NCBI RefSeq assembly: GCF_003937945.1
Contig: NZ_RSEC01000009.1
Location: forward strand, 1 to 64,000
Direction: 5' to 3'
Source of the DNA: Amycolatopsis eburnea
GTDB lineage: Bacteria; Actinomycetota; Actinomycetes; Mycobacteriales; Pseudonocardiaceae
Length of the DNA: 64,000 bases
Positions 43,055-51,765 of the stretch are shown one piece after another (the first letter of the stretch is position 1; every line of letters begins with the position of its first letter). The notes beneath the pieces were generated by a model. The model did no database searches, was not told the DNA's origin, and saw only the letters and a list, made by a program, of their open reading frames with translations. Made by a program: the position numbers and the translations under genes.

Positions 43055-43998
43055 CAGGTCCGGTCGTAGAACACGTCCCACGGGCGCGGGCCCTGTGCGG
43101 GCGGCACGATCCGCGACACCCCATCTCCCTCGAGCACCATCGCCGCCAGCTCGGCCAGCTTCGCCGCCTGCGGGTGCGGGCTCGGCGAAGGCCATGCGAA
43201 CGCCATCCGGGACCGCAGCACCTCGCCGTCCAGGGGCCGCCACACCACGCGGGGTTCCTTGCGCGGGCCCGGCTCGAACGCGACGCCGTGCCCGGCGAGC
43301 ACCAGGCCCAGCGCGAACTCCGGGTTGCGCGCGTGGCGGATCGAGGCCGGCCGGAAGCCGTGGTCCCAGCAGGTGCGCAGGAGGGCGTCGTAGCTGCCCG
43401 GCGCCGCCGCGCGGGGCGCGTGCACCAGGCCTTCGCCCGCGAGGTCGGCCAGTGACAGCGACGCGCGCCGCGCCAGCGGTGAGTCGCGGGGGAGGACCAC
43501 GCCCAGCGGGGTGTCGAGCACCGGGCCCAGCTCCAGGTCGGCCACGTCGACGGGCAGGTGCAGCAGCCCCGCGTCCAGCGACCGGTCGGCGAGCAGCCGG
43601 ACCTGCTCCGCGGTCGTCAGCTCCTGCAGGTCGAGCCGGACGGCCGGGTGCCGCTCGGCGAACGCCGTCAGGATCGCGGCGAGGACCGGGCCGGGCAGCT
43701 CCGGGGGCACGCCCGCGCGCAGCGCGTCCAGCTCACCGCGCTCGGCCTTCGCGACCAGCGACGTCATGCGGTCCCACCGGGCGAGCAGGTCGCGGGCTTC
43801 GGCACGCAGGACTTCGCCCGCTTCGGTGAGTGTGACGCGGCGGCCGCGGTCGAACAGCTTCGCGCCCAGCTCGGCTTCGAGCCGTTTGACGCGCTGGCTC
43901 AACGGCGGCTGCGCGATCCCGAGCCGCTCCGCCGCGCGGCCGAAGTGCAGTTCGTCGGCGACGACGAGGAAGTACCGCAGCGAACGGAGGTGGTCCAC
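43054..43998 (-). CDS. LysR-family transcriptional regulator
   Basis: The 314-residue protein has the LysR winged helix at about 1-60 (LRYFLVVADELHFGRAAERL, then IAQPPLSQRVKRLE) and a periplasmic-binding-like effector domain. The LHFGRAAERLGIAQPPLSQ form is typical of regulators of aromatic or small-acid metabolism. GTG start at 43998. It is divergent from the Tat-exported metallo-beta-lactamase-fold gene with 84 bases between, so it most likely controls that gene. Confidence 0.87.
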   Translation of the reverse strand: MDHLRSLRYFLVVADELHFGRAAERLGIAQPPLSQRVKRLEAELGAKLFDRGRRVTLTEAGEVLRAEARDLLARWDRMTSLVAKAERGELDALRAGVPPELPGPVLAAILTAFAERHPAVRLDLQELTTAEQVRLLADRSLDAGLLHLPVDVADLELGPVLDTPLGVVLPRDSPLARRASLSLADLAGEGLVHAPRAAAPGSYDALLRTCWDHGFRPASIRHARNPEFALGLVLAGHGVAFEPGPRKEPRVVWRPLDGEVLRSRMAFAWPSPSPHPQAAKLAELAAMVLEGDGVSRIVPPAQGPRPWDVFYDRT

Positions 43999-44082
43999 GC
44001 TGCGACGATAGCCGTTCCCGTATCGACATGCCGACGGATCGATCTTGGACAGCGGTCCGCGGTTCGTGGTCGGGTGTCCGGT

Positions 44083-45003
44083 ATGGACATGGGATTCAGC
44101 AGGCGCGGGCTGTTCGGCGCGGGGGCCGCGGCGGCGGCCATCCTGGCGGGCGCGGGACCGGCGGCGGCCGCGTCGGGGATGACGCTTCGGTGGTGGGGGA
44201 ACAACGGCTGGGAGATCCGCATCGGGCCGAAGACGGTCCTGATCGACCCCTGGCTGACGCGGTTCAAGACCGGGACCTACACCCCGGCGGGCGCGGACCC
44301 GAAGACGCCGCTGTCGGTGAACCGCGCGCTGATCGACGGCTTCCTCGACCGCGGCGAGCTGCGCGCGGACCACATCCTCGTCACGCACGGCCACTACGAT
44401 CACCTCACCGACGTCCCCTACCTGGCCAAACGCACCGGCGCGACGGTCATCGGCACCGAGACCCATTTGAGTCTCATGGCCGCGCTCGGCGCCCCGGAGG
44501 ACCAGCTGGCGGTCGCGTCCGGCGGCGAGGACCTGACGTTCGACGGCTACTCGATCCGCGTCCTGCGGTCACTGCACTCGGCCGTGGGCGCGCGGGCGCA
44601 GGTGCCGTTCCCGGGTTCGCGGCCGCTGTCGCGCCGGGACCGGCCGCGCGTGATCGAGGACCTGGTGGAGGGCGGCACGCTGGCCTACCAGGTGACCGGT
44701 GCCGGCGCGAGCGTGCTGAACTTCGGCGGCTCGAACTACATCGAGGGCGAACTCGCGGGCCTCCGCCCGGACGTGGTCTGCCTCCCCGCGGGCGGCGCGA
44801 AGGTGACGCAGTACGTCCCGCGCCTGCTGCGCGCCCTGGGCAACCCGCGGTACGTGGCCGCGACCCACTGGGACGACTTCGACCTGCCGCTGGGCCAGGT
44901 CAAGGACGCGGGCGGGCTGGAACCCCTGCGCACCGCCGTCGCAGCGGCGAGCCCGGCGAGCGCGTTCGTGGTCCTCGACCACCTCGGCTCGTTCGTCCCC
45001 TGA
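44083..45003 (+). CDS. Tat-exported metallo-beta-lactamase-fold hydrolase
   Basis: The 306-residue protein begins with a likely Tat signal: FSRRGLFG followed by an Ala-rich hydrophobic stretch to about residue 30. The mature part is of the UlaG/YycJ-like metallo-hydrolase type: LIDPWLTRF, then THGHYDHLTD with the HxHxDH zinc motif, and late His residues in ATHWDDFD and VLDHLGS. The natural substrate is unknown; nothing suggests beta-lactam hydrolysis. ATG at 44083 or 44089. Convergent with the DUF5302 gene across a palindrome. Confidence 0.84.
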   Translation: MDMGFSRRGLFGAGAAAAAILAGAGPAAAASGMTLRWWGNNGWEIRIGPKTVLIDPWLTRFKTGTYTPAGADPKTPLSVNRALIDGFLDRGELRADHILVTHGHYDHLTDVPYLAKRTGATVIGTETHLSLMAALGAPEDQLAVASGGEDLTFDGYSIRVLRSLHSAVGARAQVPFPGSRPLSRRDRPRVIEDLVEGGTLAYQVTGAGASVLNFGGSNYIEGELAGLRPDVVCLPAGGAKVTQYVPRLLRALGNPRYVAATHWDDFDLPLGQVKDAGGLEPLRTAVAAASPASAFVVLDHLGSFVP

Positions 45004-45007
45004 AAGC

Positions 45008-45056
45008 CGTGAAGGCCACCTTGAGGAACGTAGAGTTCCTGAAGGTGGCCTTCACG
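45008..45056. repeat. intergenic palindrome, class A-like (convergent junction)
   Basis: Arms of 22 bases (45008-45029 and 45035-45056) with one mismatch carry the core TGAAGGCCACCTTGA, close to class A. It starts 5 bases after the metallo-hydrolase stop and faces the DUF5302 gene end. Probable bidirectional terminator. Confidence 0.7.
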
Positions 45057-45074
45057 AATGGGGCCGGAAGGGGC

Positions 45075-45260
45075 TCAGCCGCTCTTGCGGCGGAAGGTCC
45101 GCTTGTTCGCCGCCGGGCCGTGGGCGTGCTGGTTCTTGCCGCCGCCGTTCTCGTGGGACGCGCCCGAACGGGCGTGGGCCTGCTTGCGTTCCAGCGCCTC
45201 GCGGAACTTGCGCTTGACGTCGTCCTCCTCGCCGCTGGGCGACGGGTTCGGTTCACTCAT
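45075..45260 (-). CDS. DUF5302 small protein
   Basis: The 61-residue, highly charged protein fits the actinobacterial DUF5302 type: MSEPNPSPSGEEDDVKRKFR followed by EALERKQAHA and a basic His/Gly/Lys-rich tail. It has no membrane segment and is probably disordered outside one helix. GGAGGTAGGC precedes the ATG. Function unknown across the family. Confidence 0.82.
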   Translation of the reverse strand: MSEPNPSPSGEEDDVKRKFREALERKQAHARSGASHENGGGKNQHAHGPAANKRTFRRKSG

Positions 45261-45331
45261 GCCTACCTCCGAAAACGACGACGTGTGACCGCTCCAGCCT
45301 GTCAGCCGCGCACCCGCTTGGCGAGTCGATT

Positions 45332-46303
45332 TCAGCGTTTCGGGGAGGGAACCCCGCCGAACTGCACCGACTTGCGCAGCAGCGGGCGGCCGCAGTGGTC
45401 GCACAGCAGGATCGGCCGCAGCCGGTTGCCGCATTCGACGTGGTGCAGCGTGATGTCCGGCTCCTGGCCCACCACCTCGAAGCCGCGCGACCACTCCGCG
45501 ATGAACGCCAGCGCCGGGAAGAACGCCAGGCCCTTCGCGGTCAGCCGGTAGTCGCGCGCGTCCGCGCGGGTGGCCGCGGTGCCGGTGCGCAGCACGCCGA
45601 CCTCGACGAGCTTGCTCAGCCGGCCCGACAGGACGCTCGGCCCGATCCCCAGCTCGCGCTCGAACTCCGAGAAGTGCCGGCAGCCCAGCAGCGCCGACAC
45701 CAGCAGCCCGGTCGACCAGCGGTCGCCGAGCAGCTCCATCGTGTCGGGGAAGAACATCATCGGGTCGCCGGCCAGCGACTCGGCGTCCTTGCGGCGGAAG
45801 CGCTTGGACGCCGTCGCCGCCGCGACGCCGGTGCTGTCGAGGCGCTCGGCCCGCACGTCACGGGCGTCGACCCGGCGGCCGCAGGCCCCGCAGCCGAGGG
45901 GCGCTGATGTAGCCAGCTCGCAGTCGAGGTGGATCAGCGTCGGCAGCACCTCGCGGCGGCCTTCGACCCACTCGCGCTCCCACGCCCAGATCGAGATCAG
46001 CAGCGGCCACAGCTCCAGGCCGCGTTCGGTGAGCCGGTATTCGTGCCGCGTGCGGCGCGCGTCGCGGTAGGGGACGCGCGTGAGCATGCCCGCCTCGACC
46101 ATGTCCCGTAGCCGTCCCGACAACGCCGTCGGCGAGATGCCCAGGCGCAGCCGCAGCTCTTCGTAGCGCCGGAAGCGCAGGAACAGGCTCTGCAGGATGA
46201 GCAGCGTCCACTGGTCGCCGACCAGCTCCAGCGCTCTGCGGAGCGGATCCCCCGCCGGCCGGACGCGGTGCGCGGTCGCCTCGGTCACCGTCTTCCCCCT
46301 CAT
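45332..46303 (-). CDS. tandem HxlR-type regulator (two fused domains)
   Basis: The 323-residue protein contains two HxlR winged-helix domains in one chain. Domain 1 (about 18-145) has ALELVGDQWTLLILQSLFL and domain 2 (about 185-320) has TMELLGDRWSTGLLVSALLG. Each is followed by a Cys-rich knuckle (CGACGRRV and CDHCGRPLL) that could bind zinc. HxlR proteins normally act as dimers of single domains; this fusion would be a built-in dimer. It is divergent from the carotenoid oxygenase operon, and two 14-base direct repeats lie in the gap. It probably represses or activates that operon. Confidence 0.85.
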   Translation of the reverse strand: MRGKTVTEATAHRVRPAGDPLRRALELVGDQWTLLILQSLFLRFRRYEELRLRLGISPTALSGRLRDMVEAGMLTRVPYRDARRTRHEYRLTERGLELWPLLISIWAWEREWVEGRREVLPTLIHLDCELATSAPLGCGACGRRVDARDVRAERLDSTGVAAATASKRFRRKDAESLAGDPMMFFPDTMELLGDRWSTGLLVSALLGCRHFSEFERELGIGPSVLSGRLSKLVEVGVLRTGTAATRADARDYRLTAKGLAFFPALAFIAEWSRGFEVVGQEPDITLHHVECGNRLRPILLCDHCGRPLLRKSVQFGGVPSPKR

Positions 46304-46322
46304 TCTCAGCGGCCTCAGCGTA

Positions 46323-46366
46323 ACACCTGACTACACCAAAAGAAGCCTATTGACACCTGGGTACAC
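46323..46366. promoter_or_regulatory. two 14-base direct repeats, candidate tandem-HxlR operator
   Basis: ACACCTGACTACAC (46323-46336) and ACACCTGGGTACAC (46353-46366) match at 12 of 14 positions and start exactly 30 bases apart, about three helical turns. The second overlaps the -35 and spacer of the predicted rightward promoter. The two sites could be bound by the two halves of the fused HxlR regulator. Confidence 0.55.
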
Positions 46367-46378
46367 AAATCATAGTCT
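46350..46378 (+). promoter_or_regulatory. predicted promoter of the carotenoid oxygenase operon
   Basis: A perfect -35 TTGACA (46350-46355), a 17-base spacer and the -10 TAGTCT (46373-46378, fitting TAnnnT) lie 50 bases before the ATG. A direct repeat lies over the -35 end and spacer. Confidence 0.6.
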
Positions 46379-46427
46379 CGTCCCCATCAGCCAGCGCGGT
46401 GAGCCCGACAAGTCAGGGAGCAGCCCG

Positions 46428-47903
46428 ATGACCAGCACCTCCGAACAGCCGCTGATGGTGGCCCGTGCGGCGGACGCGGCCGGGGAGCCCAACCCCTACC
46501 TGCTCGGCGTCTACGCCCCGGTCGGCACCGAGATCGACGCGGAGGACCTGCAGGTCATCGGCGAGATCCCGAAGGACCTCAACGGCGTCTACCTGCGCAA
46601 CGGCCCCAACCCGCGGTTCGCCCCGGAAGGCCGCTACCACTGGTTCGACGGCGACGGCATGATCCACGCCGTCCACCTGGAGAACGGCAAGGCCCGCTAC
46701 CGCAACCGCTGGGTCCGCACCAAGGCCTTCGAGGCCGAGTCCGCGGCCGGCAAGGCGCTCTGGACCGGCGTCATGGAGAACCCGGCGGGCAACCCGTTCG
46801 GCAACGCGCACGGCCTCGGCCTCAAGGACAACGCCAACACCGACGTCGTCTTCCACCGCGGCCGGATCCTCGCCACCTGGTACCTGTGCGGCTCGCCGTA
46901 CGCGGTCGACCCGCTCTCGCTGGAGACGCTGGGCGCCGACGACTTCCTCGGCACGCTGGTCGGCGACATGATGGCCCACCCGAAGGTGGACGAGGCGACC
47001 GGCGAGCTGTTCTGGTTCGACTACGGCCCGCGGCCGCCGTACCTGCGCTACGGCGTGATCAGCGCGGACGGCGAGGTCGTGCACACCACCGAGATCGAGC
47101 TGCCCGGCCCGCGCCTGCCGCACGACATGGCCATCACCGAGCGCTACGCCGTGCTGATGGACCTGCCGCTGGTCCAGGACCTGGAAGCCGCGAAGCTGGG
47201 CCGCCACAAGCTGCACTTCGACCGCTCGATGCCGAGCCGCTTCGGTGTCATGCCACGCTACGGCAACGGTAGCCAGATCCGCTGGTTCGAAGCGAGCCCG
47301 TGCTACATCTACCACGTCGTGAACGCCTGGGAAGAGGGCGACGAAGTCCGCCTCGACGTCTGCCGCGTGCGCAAGCCGGCCCCGCGGGCCGACGCGCGCA
47401 CGCCGCTCGCGAAGATGCTCTCCTACCTGCGCCTGGACGCCCAGCTGCACCGCTACCGCTTCGACCTGCGGACCGGCGCGTGCCACGAAGAGGCGCTCGA
47501 CGACGCCAACACCGAGTTCCCGACCGTCGACGCCCGCGGCGTCGGCAGGCGGAACCGGTACTCCTACGCGGTGCACATCTCGCCCGAGTCGACGCTGAAG
47601 TTCGACGGGCTCGTGCGCTACGACAATCTTGCCGGCACCAAGACCGAATACCGGTTCGGTCCCGGCCGGTGGGGCAGTGAGGCTCCGTTCGCACCCCGCG
47701 AAGGAGCGGCCGCCGATTCGGCGGACGGTCATCTGGTGACGTTCGTGCAGGACGAGCGCGAGGGACGCTCGGAACTGGACATCTTCGACGCCGCCGATCT
47801 CGCTGCCGGACCCGTGGCCAGGGTCCTGTTGCCCCAGCGGGTCCCGCTCGGTTTTCACGCGACCTGGGTCCGGGCGGACCAGCTGGAAAACCTCCGTTCA
47901 TGA
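46428..47903 (+). CDS. carotenoid oxygenase (RPE65/lignostilbene dioxygenase family)
   Basis: The 491-residue non-heme iron enzyme splits a carbon-carbon double bond in a carotenoid, stilbene or phenylpropenoid. The four iron-binding His are seen: H184 (MAHPK), H232 (LPHDMAIT), H296 (YHVVNAWEE) and H477 (GFHATW), with the FDGDGMIHAV block near residue 73. No membrane segment. The presence of a CoA ligase, thiolase and flavin enzymes downstream suggests that the cleaved product is acid-activated and broken down. The ATG has AGGGAG before it. The stop overlaps the ligase start. Confidence 0.9.
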   Translation: MTSTSEQPLMVARAADAAGEPNPYLLGVYAPVGTEIDAEDLQVIGEIPKDLNGVYLRNGPNPRFAPEGRYHWFDGDGMIHAVHLENGKARYRNRWVRTKAFEAESAAGKALWTGVMENPAGNPFGNAHGLGLKDNANTDVVFHRGRILATWYLCGSPYAVDPLSLETLGADDFLGTLVGDMMAHPKVDEATGELFWFDYGPRPPYLRYGVISADGEVVHTTEIELPGPRLPHDMAITERYAVLMDLPLVQDLEAAKLGRHKLHFDRSMPSRFGVMPRYGNGSQIRWFEASPCYIYHVVNAWEEGDEVRLDVCRVRKPAPRADARTPLAKMLSYLRLDAQLHRYRFDLRTGACHEEALDDANTEFPTVDARGVGRRNRYSYAVHISPESTLKFDGLVRYDNLAGTKTEYRFGPGRWGSEAPFAPREGAAADSADGHLVTFVQDEREGRSELDIFDAADLAAGPVARVLLPQRVPLGFHATWVRADQLENLRS

Positions 47904-49591
47904 GATGCCATCGAGAGGGTCGCGCCCGGGACTTCCGGGCGCGGGGATGGTGGAGTGCGGAGACGATCGACCGGCTCGTGAAGGAGCGGGTCAGTGCCGA
48001 CCCGGAGGGTCTCGCGCTGGTCGATCCACCGAACACCACCGCACTGGTCGGACGCGACCCGGTGCGGTGGACCTGGAACCGGCTCGACGAACGCGTCGAC
48101 GTCCTGGCCGCGTTCCTGCTCGCCAGAGGGGTGCGAGCAGGTGACGTCGTGGCCGTGCAGCTGCCGAACTGCTCGGCCCTGGTCCAGGCGTTCCTCGCGA
48201 TCGTGCGGATCGGTGCGGTGGTCACGCCGTTCCCGGTGTCCTACCGGGAGCACGAGATGGGTCCGATGTGCCGGCGCACCGGAGCCGTCGCCGTGGTGAC
48301 CGCCACCAGATACGGCGAGCACGAGCTCGCCGGGGCGGCCCTTGGGCTCATCGGCGCTGCGGCGCCGTCGGTCCGGTTCGTCGTCGCCCGGGGGGACGAC
48401 GAACCGGCCGGCGCCCTGGCCTGGCCCGAAGCCCCGCTGTCCGAAGTGGAGAAGTCCGCTTTGGACGTACAGCTGACCGAAGCGGACGTGAACGACTGCG
48501 TGACGATCTGCTGGACGTCCGGCACCGAAGCCGAGCCGAAAGCGGTTCCGCGCTGCCACGGCGACTGGCTCGCGACCGCGCGCGGCTGCGTCCAGGCCGC
48601 GGGGATCACGCGTGACGACGTCCTGCTGTCGCCGTTCCCGATGACGAACATGGCGGGCATCGGCGGGATGTTCCTGCCGTGGCTGCTGACCGGCGCGGTG
48701 TTCGTCCCGCACCACCCGTTCGACCTGCCCGTGTTCCTGGGCCAGCTCGCGGCCGAACGCGTGACGTACACGCTCGCGCCACCGGCGTTGCTGACCATGT
48801 TGCTGCACAACGAGAACATCCTGTCCGGAGTGGACGTTTCGAGCGTGCGCAAGATCGGGTCCGGCTCGGCGCCGCTGTCGCCGTGGCTCGTGCGCACCTG
48901 GGCCGAGCGGTACGGCATCGACATCATCAACTTCTTCGGCTCCAACGAAGGGACCGCGCTGCTGTCCGGTCCGGTCGACATCCCGGACCCCGATCAGCGC
49001 GCGAGCTACTTCCCGAACTACGCCTCCGACGTCACGTGGTCGACGCCCGTCGCCGGCTGGACGTCGGTGCGGCTGCACGACCCGGTCACCGGCGAGCACG
49101 TCACCGAACCCGGGCGGCCCGGCGAGCTGCACATCGCCGGGCCGACGGTGTTCGCCGGCTACCTGACGGCGGTGGGCGAGCCGCTCGACACCTCATCGTT
49201 CGACGAAGACGGGCACTTCCGCACCGGCGACGTCTTCGAGATCGCGGGCGAGCGCGGGGAGTTCCTGCGGTACGTCGACCGGACGAAGGACCTGGTCATC
49301 CGCGGCGGGGTGAACATCTCGCCCGCCGAGGTCGAAGGCCTGCTCGCCGGGCACCCGGACGTCGCGGACGTCGGCGTCATCGGCGTGCCCGACGACGTCA
49401 TGGGGGAGCGGGTGTGCGCGGTCGTCGTGCCGGGCGCGCGCAAGCCGTCGCTGGACGAGCTGGTCGCGTACCTGCGCGAGAAGCAGGTGGCCGCGTTCAA
49501 GCTGCCGGAACGGCTCGAATATACCGACGCCTTGCCCCGCAACCCGGTGGGGAAGATCCTGAAGCGGAAGCTGCGGGAAAGTCTGGGGTGA
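47900..49591 (+). CDS. acyl/aryl-CoA synthetase (AMP-forming)
   Basis: The 563-residue ligase has ICWTSGTEAEPKAVPR (P-loop, with E and A in place of the usual T and G), the INFFGSNEG motif, FRTGDVFE, and a C-terminal Lys in NPVGKILKRKL. The sequence is of the FadD/caiC type rather than strict fatty-acid FadD. ATGA overlap with the oxygenase gene and a 4-base gap to the thiolase show one operon. Likely to activate the carboxylic acid formed after cleavage and aldehyde oxidation; an aldehyde dehydrogenase is not present in the operon. Confidence 0.85.
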   Translation: MRCHREGRARDFRARGWWSAETIDRLVKERVSADPEGLALVDPPNTTALVGRDPVRWTWNRLDERVDVLAAFLLARGVRAGDVVAVQLPNCSALVQAFLAIVRIGAVVTPFPVSYREHEMGPMCRRTGAVAVVTATRYGEHELAGAALGLIGAAAPSVRFVVARGDDEPAGALAWPEAPLSEVEKSALDVQLTEADVNDCVTICWTSGTEAEPKAVPRCHGDWLATARGCVQAAGITRDDVLLSPFPMTNMAGIGGMFLPWLLTGAVFVPHHPFDLPVFLGQLAAERVTYTLAPPALLTMLLHNENILSGVDVSSVRKIGSGSAPLSPWLVRTWAERYGIDIINFFGSNEGTALLSGPVDIPDPDQRASYFPNYASDVTWSTPVAGWTSVRLHDPVTGEHVTEPGRPGELHIAGPTVFAGYLTAVGEPLDTSSFDEDGHFRTGDVFEIAGERGEFLRYVDRTKDLVIRGGVNISPAEVEGLLAGHPDVADVGVIGVPDDVMGERVCAVVVPGARKPSLDELVAYLREKQVAAFKLPERLEYTDALPRNPVGKILKRKLRESLG

Positions 49592-49595
49592 GGCC

Positions 49596-50783
49596 ATGAC
49601 GGTGTTCGTGCTGGGCGGGGCGCAAAGCGACTTCGCGCGCAACTACGCCAAGGAGGGGCGCGGGATCGTCGACCTGTTCGCCGAGGTCGTGCCCGCCGCG
49701 CTCGCGGACGCCGGGGTCGCGCCCGAAGACGTCGAGGTCGCGCACGTCGGGAACCTCGCGGCCGAGCTGTTCACCGGGCAGGCCCAGCTCGGCGGGCTGC
49801 TGGTGGCCGCCGTCCCGGCGCTGGACGGGGTGCCCTCGACCCGGCACGAAGCCGCGTGCGCGTCCGGCAGCACCGCCGTGCTCGCCGCGTGCGCGGACCT
49901 CGAGGCAGGCCGCTACGACGTCGCGCTGGTCGTCGGCGTCGAGCTGATGCGGAACGTCGACGGGCAGCGCGCGGCCGAGCACCTCGGGTCCGCCGCGTGG
50001 GCCGGGCACGAAGCCGTCGGCGCGAAGTTCCCGTGGCCCGCGCTCTTCGCCGAGGTCGCCGCCACCTACGAGGAGCGGTACGGGCTCGATCCCGAGCACC
50101 TCGGGCAGTTCGCCGCGCACGCTTTCGACCGCGCGGCGCGGAACCCGCTCGCCCAGGCCCGCGACTGGCGCTTCCCGGCCGGCGCGTTCGGGCCCGACGA
50201 CGAGCTGAACCCGGTCATCGAGGGCCGGCTGCGCAAGCAGGACTGCGGCCGGATCACCGACGGCGCCGCGGCGGTCGTGCTGGCCTCGCCCGCGTTCGCC
50301 GAGCGGCTCGGCGGCGGCTTCCCGCGCATCGCGGGCTTCGGGCACCGCACGTCCCACATCGGGCTGGCCGAAAAGCTTTCCGCCGGCGGCGAATACCTGT
50401 TCCCGCACCTGCGCGGCGCGGTCGTCGACGCCTACGAGCGCGCGGGGGTGCCCGGGCCGGACGCGCTCGACGTCGTCGAGCTGCACGACTGCTTCACCAT
50501 CACCGGGCTGGTGGCGCTGGAGCACCTGGGCGCGGCCCCGCCCGGGGACGGCGGCCGGTTCGTCGCCGACGGCGGCCTCGACGCGGCCGGGATCAACCCG
50601 GGCGGCGGCCTGATCGGCCTCGGCCACCCGGTCGGCGCCACCGGTGTCCGGATGCTGCACGACGTTTCCCGGCAGGTGACCGGGAAAGCGGGCGAGACGC
50701 AGGTCGAGGGCGCGCGGACGGCGTTGACGCTCAACGTCGGCGGCTCGTTCACCACGGTCGTCACGATGGTGGTCACCGCATGA
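49596..50783 (+). CDS. thiolase-superfamily enzyme (SCP-x/non-decarboxylating type)
   Basis: The 395-residue protein resembles the SCP-x type of thiolase found in sterol and isoprenoid side-chain degradation. The nucleophilic Cys is in HEAACASGSTA, HDCFTITG holds the second site, and GGLIGLGHPVGATG the third His. A normal thiolase GxxxxCGSG C-terminal Cys is not present, as in SCP-x proteins. It could cleave a 3-keto or a beta-hydroxy acyl-CoA. It starts 5 bases after the ligase stop and overlaps the LLM gene by 4 bases. Confidence 0.84.
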   Translation: MTVFVLGGAQSDFARNYAKEGRGIVDLFAEVVPAALADAGVAPEDVEVAHVGNLAAELFTGQAQLGGLLVAAVPALDGVPSTRHEAACASGSTAVLAACADLEAGRYDVALVVGVELMRNVDGQRAAEHLGSAAWAGHEAVGAKFPWPALFAEVAATYEERYGLDPEHLGQFAAHAFDRAARNPLAQARDWRFPAGAFGPDDELNPVIEGRLRKQDCGRITDGAAAVVLASPAFAERLGGGFPRIAGFGHRTSHIGLAEKLSAGGEYLFPHLRGAVVDAYERAGVPGPDALDVVELHDCFTITGLVALEHLGAAPPGDGGRFVADGGLDAAGINPGGGLIGLGHPVGATGVRMLHDVSRQVTGKAGETQVEGARTALTLNVGGSFTTVVTMVVTA

Positions 50784-51763
50784 GGCTGTCGGTGTCGCTG
50801 GGGCTCTGGCAGGACCGCCCGCCGGAGGAGGCGCTGGAGACGGCGCGCGCCGCCGAGGCCGCCGGGTACCCGGAGCTGTGGATCGGCGAGATGGCGACGT
50901 GGGACGCGTTCGCGCTGGGGACCGCGATCGGCGCGGCGACCTCGTCGCTCGCCCTGACGTTCGGGCCGCTCGCGGTGACCGTGCGGGACCCGGCGACGAT
51001 CGCGATGGGCGTCGCGTCGGTGGCGGCGCTGACCGGCCGGCCGACCGGGGTCGCGCTGGGCACGTCCAGCGACGTCGTCGTGCGCGGCTGGCACGGCCGG
51101 TCGCGCGCGCGGGCGGCGACCGCGCTCGAAGAGTCGGCGATCGCCGTGCGGCAGCTGGTCTCCGGCGAGAAGTCCACTGTGGACGGCTCGGTCGTCGGCT
51201 CGCGGGGCTACCGGTTGCGGCTGGCCGCCCCGAAGTCGCCGGTGACGATCGCGGCGTTCGGCCCGCGAGCCCTCGACGTCGCGGCGCGGCACGCCGACCG
51301 GATGGTGATCAACCTGGTCAGCCCGGCCGCGGCCGGGACCCTGGTGCGCGGCCTGCGGGAGGCGGCTTCGCGGGCAGGGGTGACGCCGCCGCCGGTGGCC
51401 GCGTGGGTCGTCGGCGCGGCGGACCCGGACGCGGCGTCGCTCGAACAGCTGCGTCGCGGCGTGGTCGGCTACCTCGCGGCACCGGGCTACAGCGAGATGT
51501 TCCGCGCGGCCGGTTTCGGCGACCTCGTCGACTTCGCGCGCACCCGGCCGCACCCGCGTGAGCTGCTGTCCGCGGTGCCGGTGGAGGCGATCGCCGTGGT
51601 CGGGCTGCTGGGCTCGTCGTCGGAGATCGCTGCGAAGGCGCGCGAGTACGCGGAAGCGGGGATCGACGAGCTGGCGATCGTGCCCGCGACCAGCGACGAC
51701 GACCCCGGCGGCGCGAAAACCCTCGAAGTGTGTCGATCCGCGGTCGTCCCGTTCGACGCGTAG
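50780..51763 (+). CDS. LLM-class F420-dependent oxidoreductase
   Basis: The 327-residue luciferase-like TIM-barrel protein fits the F420-dependent branch by its LWIGEMATWDAFALG start and the VALGTSSDVVVRGWHG block, which is typical of N5,N10-methylene-H4MPT reductase-like enzymes. It probably reduces or oxidises an intermediate of the operon with F420. Coupled to the thiolase gene by ATGA overlap. No F420-biosynthesis gene is in the window. Confidence 0.82.
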   Translation: MRLSVSLGLWQDRPPEEALETARAAEAAGYPELWIGEMATWDAFALGTAIGAATSSLALTFGPLAVTVRDPATIAMGVASVAALTGRPTGVALGTSSDVVVRGWHGRSRARAATALEESAIAVRQLVSGEKSTVDGSVVGSRGYRLRLAAPKSPVTIAAFGPRALDVAARHADRMVINLVSPAAAGTLVRGLREAASRAGVTPPPVAAWVVGAADPDAASLEQLRRGVVGYLAAPGYSEMFRAAGFGDLVDFARTRPHPRELLSAVPVEAIAVVGLLGSSSEIAAKAREYAEAGIDELAIVPATSDDDPGGAKTLEVCRSAVVPFDA

Positions 51764-51765
51764 GC

